Part shown: piece by piece, positions 22,329 to 30,200 of the stretch | Layout: every line of letters starts with the position of its first letter | Position numbering within the stretch: position 1 is the first letter of the stretch | NCBI GenBank assembly: GCA_012514235.1 | Contig: JAAZAR010000074.1 | Location: 1-32,499 of the forward strand | Source of the DNA: Actinomycetota bacterium | GTDB lineage: Bacteria > Actinomycetota > Thermoleophilia > UBA2241 | Length of the DNA: 32,499 bases | Direction: 5' to 3' | Translations under genes and position numbers: made by a program | Notes under the pieces: generated by a model | The model's input: the letters and a program-made list of their open reading frames with translations, nothing else | Database searches by the model: none | Told to the model about the DNA's origin: nothing

Positions 22329-24191
22329 TCAGAGCTCCTCGGCGCGGTCCGCCCTGCGGCCGCGCGAGACGAACCACACGACCGCAGCGACGACGACCAC
22401 CGCCGCCACGGCGGCGACGACGATCCAGGTCGAGCCGCCGCCGTCCGAGACGGCGTTCGCGGCGGCGGCCTTCGGCTTCACGTTGAGATAGCTCTGGACC
22501 ATACCGTTGTAGAACACGGGGCCGTCAGCGTCGTAGTACGGCGTCCAGCCCTCCCACCGGCTCGTGTTCACCGCCTGCAGGTAGTCGAAGTACGTGAGCA
22601 CGTTCTGGGGGTTCTGGGCGTACATGATCTCCTGCATGCGCCGGATCTGCTCGGCGCGCACCTCGGCGTCCAGCTCGTGGCCCTGCTTCTCGCAGAGCTC
22701 GTCGTACTCGGCGTCGGACCAGTAGACCTCGTTCCACCAGCCTATCTGGCTCGTGGTGAAGCACTGCAGGGTCGAGCCCGGATCGTAGTAGCCGTCCCAG
22801 AACCAGAGGATCATGTCGTAGTCGGGCGCCGGGTCGTCGCCCTCCCACGCGTACATCGCGTCGCTGGCCGCGCCGTTGTCAACGACCTCGAAGCGGATGT
22901 CGAGGCCGATGTCCTCGAACCAGCCCGCGATGAGCTTGCCCTCACCCTGGGTCGAGGTGGATTCGGCCAGCGCCCACAGCCGGAGCGAGATCGGCTTGCC
23001 CTGCTTGTCCTCGCGCACGCCGTCGCCGTCGCTGTCCCGGTAGCCGGCGGCGTCCAGCAGTTCCTTGGCCTTCTCGGGGTCGAAGGTGCGCCTGACGCCC
23101 TCCGGCGGCTCCCAGTGGAAGTCCGGGTCGCGCCAGGTGTCGCTGTTGATCATGGTGTAGCCGGGCCTGGCTCGGCCGCCGTACACGAGGTCGACGATCC
23201 GCTCCCTGTCGATGGCGTGGTCGAGCGCCACACGGAAGGCGGGATCCCGCAGCACGGGATGGCCGCCCGACGCCGCGCCCTCGTAGCAGTTGAAGTCGAT
23301 GTAGTCCCAGTTGATGAAGTTGTAGGCGATCGCCTTGATGCCGTCCGCCGACTCGAGCTCGGTGAACTGCGCGGCGGGCACCCCCTGGGCGGCGTCCAGG
23401 GCTCCGGTGCGCAGGTCCTGCGTCATGGTGTCCGGATTGGTGTAGGCCTGGAAGATGATCTCGTCGACGTGCGGGCCGCCCCACCCCGGGACGTCGTTGC
23501 CCCAGTAGTCCGGGTTGCGCACCAGCCGGGTGTAGTCGCTCCGCTTGTAGTAGGTGACCTGGAACGGGCCGCTGCCGACGATCGGCAGGTCGAGCTCGTA
23601 CTTGCGCTCCAGGGTGGACGGCTTGATCTTGCCCCAGATGTGCTCGGGGATGACGTAGACGATGACGTAGAGCATGTCGGCCTTGGGCGCCGACATGGTG
23701 AAGCGCACGGTCGTCTCGTCCACCGCCTCCACGCGCTCGATGTCCTTGACGGCCTGCAGGTACGTGGTCAGTCCGTTGTCGATGATGACGTTGTAGCTGA
23801 ACGCCACGTCCTCCGCCGTGAGCGGCTCGCCGTCGTGCCACCTCACGCCGGGCCTGATCTTGACCTTCCACGTGAGGCCGTCCTCCGAGATGCCGCCGTT
23901 CTCTTTGGTCGGCAGTCCGGCGGCAAGCTGCGGGAACGGCTTGCCGTCGATGCCGAACCCGAACAGGCGGTCGTAGGTGAGGTTGAGGACCTCGAACGCC
24001 GACGTCTCGACACCGATGAAGGGACTGAGACTGTCGGGGTCCGCGGTCCACCCGATCCTCAGGGTGCCCCCGGCCGAGGGCGACGCCGACCCGGCGGCGG
24101 GCGTCGCCGCGGCCAGCGCCCCCAGGACCGCGATCGCCGATGCCAGCAGCACGACCGCCGCCGTCCGCATGTCCCGTGCCCTCTTCCCCAT
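22329..24191 (-). CDS. ABC substrate-binding protein, family 5, with C-terminal membrane anchor
   Basis: 620 residues from ATG 24191, preceded by GGGGGGAG; a second Met lies at residue 8. The signal peptide helix spans about residues 10-33 with no lipobox cysteine. The mature protein begins GGTLRIGWTADPDSLSPF and contains DGLTWKVKIRPGVRWHDGEPLTAEDVAFSYN, the hallmark of the oligopeptide/dipeptide-binding SBP_bac_5 family. The C-terminus has a hydrophobic helix (about 588-607, STWIVVAAVAAVVVVAAVV) and a basic tail, so the protein is held in the membrane at its end instead of by lipidation. No permease or ATPase genes lie next to it; the partners must be encoded elsewhere. Ligand is probably a peptide or amino-acid derivative, by family and neighbours only. 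Confidence 0.9.
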   Translation of the reverse strand: MGKRARDMRTAAVVLLASAIAVLGALAAATPAAGSASPSAGGTLRIGWTADPDSLSPFIGVETSAFEVLNLTYDRLFGFGIDGKPFPQLAAGLPTKENGGISEDGLTWKVKIRPGVRWHDGEPLTAEDVAFSYNVIIDNGLTTYLQAVKDIERVEAVDETTVRFTMSAPKADMLYVIVYVIPEHIWGKIKPSTLERKYELDLPIVGSGPFQVTYYKRSDYTRLVRNPDYWGNDVPGWGGPHVDEIIFQAYTNPDTMTQDLRTGALDAAQGVPAAQFTELESADGIKAIAYNFINWDYIDFNCYEGAASGGHPVLRDPAFRVALDHAIDRERIVDLVYGGRARPGYTMINSDTWRDPDFHWEPPEGVRRTFDPEKAKELLDAAGYRDSDGDGVREDKQGKPISLRLWALAESTSTQGEGKLIAGWFEDIGLDIRFEVVDNGAASDAMYAWEGDDPAPDYDMILWFWDGYYDPGSTLQCFTTSQIGWWNEVYWSDAEYDELCEKQGHELDAEVRAEQIRRMQEIMYAQNPQNVLTYFDYLQAVNTSRWEGWTPYYDADGPVFYNGMVQSYLNVKPKAAAANAVSDGGGSTWIVVAAVAAVVVVAAVVWFVSRGRRADRAEEL

Positions 24192-24301
24192 CGGACTCCC
24201 CCCGGGTCGCGTTAGTGGGTCACGGCTCCGAGGCTAACCGGAGCCCGGCTGTCTGTCAGCACGGATTCTTGACCAAAGTTCGCGGGGCGCTCGGGCGACG
24301 C

Positions 24302-24307
24302 TATACT
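24302..24307 (+). promoter_or_regulatory. -10 element of the LacI-type regulator gene
   Basis: TATACT at 24302-24307 lies 30 bases before ATG 24338; the message would have a leader of roughly 20-25 bases containing the SD TGGGGG. The -35 region (TTCGCG near 24279) is weak. The divergent binding-protein gene starts at 24191. Confidence 0.45.
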
Positions 24308-24337
24308 CGCGCTCTCAGCGACCCTGGGGGTAACTAC

Positions 24338-25351
24338 ATGGGTGTGGACCAGCGTAGGCGTGTGACCATCAAGGACGTGGCCCGACTCGCCGGCGTGTCT
24401 CCGACGACCGTCTCTCACGCACTCGGCGGGCAGCGGCCGGTCTCGGAGGCGACGCGGAGGCGGGTCCTTGACGCCGTGGCCGAACTCGGGTACCGGCCGC
24501 ACCCCGGCGCGCGGAGCCTCAAGGCGAGCGGCACCGGGGTCATCGCGGTCTGCGCCGTCAACGCGGTCAGCTCGAGCTCTCACGCCGACCTCGAGTACAT
24601 CCATCGCATCATGCGTGGCGTCACCCGGGCCGCCCGGGAGCACGAGTACGCCGTCGTCTACGTCCCCGACACGCGCGACGGCGTGCACTGGGAGCGGCTG
24701 CTGTTCGACGGAGCGATCGTCTCTGGCCCCCAGAAGAACGACGACAACCTCCGCTTCCTGCGCGCCCAGGGTCTCCCCTATGTCACCATCGGCCGCGACC
24801 CCGACCGCCCGGACGAGGGGTACTGGGTCGACAACGACCCCGAGGAGAGCGCCCGACTCGTCCTCGACCACTTCCACGCGCACGGCGCCCGCCGGGTGGC
24901 CGCCATCACCTGGCCTACGACCGACTACTGGACAAAGCAGGTGCTACGGGCGTACGGGGCCTGGTGCGAGGAGCACGACCTCGCCGCCCACGTCGAGGAG
25001 CTCACGTCGGACTCCGCGGAGGCTCTCGATGCGTCCGCACGCCGGCTGCTCGAGAGCTCGTCGCCGCCGGACGCGGTGTTCGGCGTCTACGAACTGCCCG
25101 CCATCGCCGTGCTGCGCGCGGCGGCGCAGCTCGGCATCGCCGTGCCCGGCGACCTCATGGTCGCCGGGCCCAGTGACTTCGGCCTCGCCGAGGGGAGCCA
25201 GCCGCCCATGACCACGCTCGAGTACGACGCCGAGGGGCACGGACGGGAGGCCGCCGACATGCTGATCAGGCTGGTGCGCGGCGAGCGCGTGGAGGACCCG
25301 CAGCGCGTACTGCCCGTACGGCTCGTCGAGCGCGCGTCGACGCAGCGATAG
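24338..25351 (+). CDS. LacI-family transcriptional regulator
   Basis: 337 residues from ATG 24338 (GGGGG upstream); the open frame upstream lacks family features. The helix-turn-helix TIKDVARLAGVSPTTVSHAL (about 10-29) is followed by RPVSEATRRRVLDAVAELGYRPH and the hinge helix ARSLKASGTG. The periplasmic-binding-protein-like effector domain covers the rest and has diverged in its first strand (VIAVCAVNAVSSSS). Such proteins are usually sugar- or nucleoside-responsive repressors of nearby genes. It is divergent from the binding-protein gene and convergent with the amidohydrolase (16 bases between), so it probably controls this catabolic region. The effector is unknown. Confidence 0.92.
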   Translation: MGVDQRRRVTIKDVARLAGVSPTTVSHALGGQRPVSEATRRRVLDAVAELGYRPHPGARSLKASGTGVIAVCAVNAVSSSSHADLEYIHRIMRGVTRAAREHEYAVVYVPDTRDGVHWERLLFDGAIVSGPQKNDDNLRFLRAQGLPYVTIGRDPDRPDEGYWVDNDPEESARLVLDHFHAHGARRVAAITWPTTDYWTKQVLRAYGAWCEEHDLAAHVEELTSDSAEALDASARRLLESSSPPDAVFGVYELPAIAVLRAAAQLGIAVPGDLMVAGPSDFGLAEGSQPPMTTLEYDAEGHGREAADMLIRLVRGERVEDPQRVLPVRLVERASTQR

Positions 25352-25367
25352 CCACGCTCGTCGCGCG

Positions 25368-27014
25368 TCAGTCGGCGGCGAAGCCCTCGAACGCGCCGCC
25401 GGCCCACGTGAGCCGGCCGCGGAACAGCGTCAGTTCCACCGCGGCCTCGTGGATCAGGTCCGGCGGGAGCTCCAGCAGGTCGCGGCGGAGGATGACGAGG
25501 TCCGCAGACTTGCCCGGCTCCAGCGACCCCGTCTCGTGCTCGAGGAAGTTGGCCCGGGCTCCCGCGATCGTGAAGGCCGCGACCATCGCGTCGACGTCCA
25601 CCGCCTCCTCCGGCCACAGGCCGTGGTGCTCGGGGACGGCGCCGGGGTCGCGGCGCAGCACCCCGCGCTGGATGGCGAGGAGCGGGTCGGGCGGCGGCGT
25701 GACGGGGTAATCGCTCGCGCCGGCCACCAGGACGCCCGCCTCGACCAGGCTGCGCATCGGATACTGACGGTCGGTACGGTCCCCGAGGAGGGGGCGCAGC
25801 GCCGCGAGGTAGTCGGGATCGCCGGTGAACCAGTACGGCTGCACGACGGCCACGACGCCGAGCTCGGCCATGCGCGCCACGTCGGCGGGGTCCACCACCT
25901 GCAGGTGCGTGATGATGTCCCGGCCGCCCGGCCTGCCCTCCCTGGCCGCGGCGATCGCGTCCAGCGCCAGGGCGACGGCGCCGTCGCCGATGGCGTGGTA
26001 GTGGAGCTGGAAGCCGGCCCTCGCGGCGGCGACCGACGCCTCGACGAGCCGCTCGGGCTCCCAGATGGGCGTACCCGCGTACCCCGGGGTGTCGGTGTAG
26101 GACTCCTTGAGCAGCCCCGTGTGCGTCTCGAGCACGCCGTCGCAGAAGAGCTTGACCGTCGCGGCCTGGACGAGCGGGCCCGAGAAGCGGGCGCGCGCCT
26201 CCTCCGCCGACGCCAGCTGGTCGCCCAACGGCTCGCTCGGATCGACCATCATCGAGAGGCGGACGCGCAGCGAGAGCTCTTCGTTCGCCTCGAGCGACTG
26301 GTACGCGTCCAGGACGTCGTCGCTCCAGCCGTGGACCCCGGCGTCGTGCAGCATCGTGATGCCGTAGCGCGCCGCGGTCTCACGCTGGAAGTGGCGCATC
26401 GCCTCCGCCAGCTGGCGAGCCGTGTACTGCGGCAGCGCCCGGTCCAGCCAGGGGAACGCCTCGTGCAGCAAGCCCTTGGGCGAGCCGTCCGGCAGCCGCT
26501 CGATCACGGCGCCCGTCCAGCCGGGGTCGTCGCGGCCGAGCCCCGCGAGGCGCAGCGTCGCGCTGTTCACCCAGTGCGCATGCACGCTGTCGTCGTGCAG
26601 GAGCACGGGGCGGTCCGGCACGACGCGGTCGAGCGCCTCGGCCGTCATGCCGTCCATGGGCACGACGGTGGGGAACCACCCGCCGCCGCGAATGGCCGGC
26701 AGCTCGCGGCGCTCGGCGGCGAACCGGGCGACGCGGGCGAGGCAGTCGTCCAGCGACCGGCAGTCTTCCAGCTTGACCTCGAAGAGCTCGAGCGTCGAGT
26801 ACGTGGGGTGCAGGTGCGCGTCGACGAAGCCCGGCAGGACGAGCCGGCCGCCGAGGTCCACGGTCCGCGTGCGCGGACCGCGCCACTCGGCGGCCTCCGA
26901 CGCGCTCCCCAGCGCCACGATCCGGCCGTCCTTGACGGCCATGGCCTCGTGGCGCGACCGTCGCGCGTCGACCGCGTACACCACACCCCCGGTGAGCACC
27001 AGATCCGCCTGCAC
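25368..27014 (-). CDS. YtcJ-type amidohydrolase (Amidohydro_3)
   Basis: 548 residues from GTG 27014, which is preceded by GGGAGG with 7-base spacing; an upstream in-frame TTG at 27089 is less likely. The beta-sandwich VLTGGVVYAVDARRS precedes LPGFVDAHLHP, whose His67 and His69 form the metal-binding HxH. Later landmarks are VKLFCDGVLETHTG, LHYHAIGDGAVALALDA and GASDYPVTPPPDPLLAIQ, with the final metal-site aspartate in GASD, and the C-terminal GSLEPGKSADLVIL. The family hydrolyses amide, N-formyl or cyclic amide bonds in the cytoplasm; the substrate is not predictable. With 5-oxoprolinase and the aminotransferase it could belong to nitrogen-compound breakdown. Confidence 0.9.
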   Translation of the reverse strand: MQADLVLTGGVVYAVDARRSRHEAMAVKDGRIVALGSASEAAEWRGPRTRTVDLGGRLVLPGFVDAHLHPTYSTLELFEVKLEDCRSLDDCLARVARFAAERRELPAIRGGGWFPTVVPMDGMTAEALDRVVPDRPVLLHDDSVHAHWVNSATLRLAGLGRDDPGWTGAVIERLPDGSPKGLLHEAFPWLDRALPQYTARQLAEAMRHFQRETAARYGITMLHDAGVHGWSDDVLDAYQSLEANEELSLRVRLSMMVDPSEPLGDQLASAEEARARFSGPLVQAATVKLFCDGVLETHTGLLKESYTDTPGYAGTPIWEPERLVEASVAAARAGFQLHYHAIGDGAVALALDAIAAAREGRPGGRDIITHLQVVDPADVARMAELGVVAVVQPYWFTGDPDYLAALRPLLGDRTDRQYPMRSLVEAGVLVAGASDYPVTPPPDPLLAIQRGVLRRDPGAVPEHHGLWPEEAVDVDAMVAAFTIAGARANFLEHETGSLEPGKSADLVILRRDLLELPPDLIHEAAVELTLFRGRLTWAGGAFEGFAAD

Positions 27015-27126
27015 CCGCCCGCCTCCCGTCGTCGTCGCACCGCGACCGTCGCGTGCCGCGACCCTACGCTGAGCGCTCGCGTCGGACAAACCATTCTGCG
27101 CCGCATCCCTCCCATGTCCGGCTCTG

Positions 27127-27158
27127 TGTGGACGCGCTCACAATCTCACAGCTATACT
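27127..27158 (+). promoter_or_regulatory. hdrA promoter with Rex-like operator
   Basis: TATACT (27153-27158) is the candidate -10 element. TGTG-GACGCGCT-CACA at 27127-27142, which overlaps the -35 position, matches 11 of 13 defined positions of the actinobacterial Rex consensus TGTGAAC-N3-TTCACA. Rex represses when NADH/NAD+ is low, so it would tie this operon to redox state. The match was made by eye and needs a genome-wide test. Confidence 0.45.
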
Positions 27159-27166
27159 TGACGACA

Positions 27167-27210
27167 CCCAAGTGGGCCGTTGAGTCTGTGGTCACCCCAC
27201 TGCAGTTGGG
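27167..27210 (+). promoter_or_regulatory. Leader stem-loop of the hdrA operon
   Basis: CCCAAGTGGG at 27167-27176 can pair with CCCACT-gcag-TTGGG at 27196-27210, leaving a 4-base bulge. The 3' arm alone also forms a 16-base near-palindrome (27195-27210, one mismatch). The element lies just after the predicted transcription start and 28 bases before ATG 27238. It could be an attenuator-like RNA structure or a DNA operator; no known riboswitch is recognised. Confidence 0.35.
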
Positions 27211-27237
27211 ACCGCCGCGTATCGCAAAGGAGTGCGT

Positions 27238-30200
27238 ATGTCGGGTTCACCGCCCAAGTCCACCGGTGCTGCGCTGGTCGTGGGAGGCGGCGTCGCGGGC
27301 ATCCAATGCTCGCTCGACCTTGCCGAAGGGGGGTACAAGGTCTACCTCGTCGAGAAGTCCCCGGCCCTCGGCGGCCACATGGCCCAGCTCGACAAGACCT
27401 TCCCTACCAACGACTGTTCGATGTGCACCCTCTCGCCCAAGCTCGTAGAGGCCGGGCGACACCTCAACATCGACGTCATCACCAATTCGGAGCTCGTCGG
27501 CCTCGAGGGAGAGCCGGGGAGCTTCAAGGCCAAGGTCTACCACCACGCCCGTTTCGTCGATCCCGACATCTGCACGAGCTGCGGCGAGTGCGCCCCCAAG
27601 TGTCCCGTCGTGGTCCCGGACCCGTACAACGAGGAGCTGGGTGAGCGCAAGGCCATCTTCAAGCTCTACCCGCAGGCCATCCCCAACACCTACGCGGTGA
27701 CCAAGAAGGGGCACAGCCCCTGCAAGCGCGCCTGCGCCGTGCACACCAGCGCGCAGGGCTACCTGGCCCTCATCGCCGACGGCCGCTTCGCCGAGGCGTA
27801 CACGGTGGCCAGCGAGCCCAACCCGTTCCCGGCTGTCTGCGGCCGCGTCTGCACGCACAAGTGCGAGACGGACTGCACGCGCGGAGACGTCGACGAACCG
27901 CTCGCCATCGCCGGCCTCAAGCGGTTCGTCAGCGACTACGCCTTCGAGAACGTGCCGCTGCCGGAGAAGGCCGACGTCACCTACAAGGAGAAGGTCGCCG
28001 TGGTCGGCGCCGGCCCCAGCGGCCTCACGGCCGCCCGCGACCTGGCGCTGCTCGGTTACGAGGTCACGGTCTTCGAGAGCAAGCCCGAGCCTGGCGGCAT
28101 GCTGCGCTTCGGCATCCCCGAGTACCGCCTGCCCAAGGCCGCCCTGCAGCAGGACATCGACCGCATCCTCGCGCTCGGCGTCGACCTGCAGCTGAACAAG
28201 GCCGCCGGCAAGGACTTCACCGTCGACGGCCTCATGGAGAAGGACGGCGGCGGTTACAAGGCCGTCTACCTGGCCGTCGGCCTCCAGGGCGGCCGCACGC
28301 TGCCCATCCCCGGCGCCGACGCCGCGGGCGTGCTCGACGCCGTGAGCGTCCTCAAGGCCGCCTCGCTGGGCGAGAAGGTCGACATCGGCAAGCACGTCGT
28401 GGTCATCGGCGGCGGCGACGTGGCCTTCGACGCCGGGCGCACCGCACTCCGGCTCGGCGCCGAGAAGGTCACCATCAACTGCATCGAGGACGACCAGAGC
28501 GTCCCGGCGTCGGACGACGAGCTCACCGAGGGTCTCGACGAGGGCATCAGCTTCAATTGCTCCTGCATGCCCTCGCGCATCATCACCGACGACGCCGGCC
28601 GCGCGCGCAAGGTCGAGTTCCTCGCCTGCTCGCTGGGCGACCCGGACGAGCGCGGCTGGCGCCCGCCGGTCGCCGTCACCGGCTCGGAGCACGAGCTCGA
28701 GTGCGACACCGTCATCTTCGCCATCGGCCAGAGCATGGTCGAGGACTTCCTCGAGGGCGCCGACGGCGTCACGGTCGAGAAGGGTCAGATCGTCACAGAC
28801 AAGGCCACGCTGGCCACCGGCAAGCAGGGGGTGTTCGCCGGAGGCGACGCGGCCGCCCGCGCCCCGTGGACCGCCATCGAGGCCGTCGCCGCGGGACGCC
28901 GCGCCGCGCGCAGCATCCACAACTACCTGCGCGGTGAGGAACTCCTCCCCATCGAGGACGACGTGATGGACGAGGCCCGGCCGGAGGACGCGGTCCTCGA
29001 GGCCACCGAGCGCATGGCGCGCCTGCCCATGCCGCACCTCGCCGGCGCCGCCCGCAAGATCGTGTGGGACGAGGTCAACACCGGCTTCAGCGAGGAGCAG
29101 GCCGTCGCCGAGGCCAAACGCTGCCTCAACTGCGCCGTCTGCTCCGAGTGCATGGAGTGCGTGCGCGCCTGCGGGCCCGGCGCCCTGGTGCACGGCGAGC
29201 GTGACGCCGAGATGGACATCGAGGTCGGCGCCGTCGTCATGGCGACGGGCTTCGACCTCTCCGTCCCGGGTCCCAACAGCGAGTACGGCTACCAGCGCTA
29301 CCCCAACGTGCTCTCGGCCCTCGAGTACGAGCGCATGCTGAGCGCCAGCGGCCCGACCATCGGCTCGGTGCAGCGCCGTGACAACGGCAAGCATCCCAAG
29401 AAGATCGCCTTCATCCAGTGCGTCGGCTCGCGCGACCAGGAGCACGAGTACTGCTCCAGCGTGTGCTGCAGCTTCGCCAACAAGCAGGCGATGCTCACCA
29501 TCGACCACGAGCCCGACTGCGAGCCCACCGTCTTCCTCATGGACATGCGCGCCCAGGGCAAGGGCTTCGACGCCTTCTACCAGCGCGCCATCGACAAGGG
29601 CGTCAAGTTCATCCGCTCGCGCCCGTCGTACATCAAGGAAGACCCGGTCACACGCGATCTGCTGATCAGCTGGGAGGACGAGGCCGGCAAGCTGCACGAG
29701 ACGCGCTACGACATGGTGGTGCTCTCGGCCGGCCTGGAGCCTGCGCGCAAGGCGCAGGAGGCGGCCGGCCACGTGGGCGTGGCGCTCAACCGGCACGGGT
29801 TCTGCGAGCTGCACGAGTTCAACCCGCTCGAGACCAGCCGCAAGGGCGTGTTCATCGTCGGGCCGTTCGGCGAGCCCAAGGACATCCCGGACAGCGTCGC
29901 GCAGGCGTCCGCCGCCGCGGCGCAGGTCATGACGGGCCTCGCCGACTCGCGCGGCACGCTGACCGTCGACAAGGAGTATCCGGACGAGAAGAGCGTCGTC
30001 GGCGAGGAGCCGCGCGTCGGCGTCTTCGTGTGCCACTGCGGCAGCAACATCGCCGGCGTCATCGGCGTCGAGAGCGTCGCCGAGTACGCCAGCAAGCTCC
30101 CCGGCGTCGTGTTCGCGACCGACACCATGTACACGTGCTCGTCGGACAGCCTCTCGCTCATCCGCGAGAAGATCGAGGAGCACGACCTCAACCGAGTCGT

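Noticed and set aside
24269..24307. TTGACC and TATACT as one promoter for the LacI gene
   Set aside because: The spacer would be 27 bases, far beyond the usual 16-18.
27412..27430. Selenocysteine in HdrA
   Set aside because: The relevant positions are ordinary Cys codons (NDCSMC) and there is no in-frame TGA in the gene.
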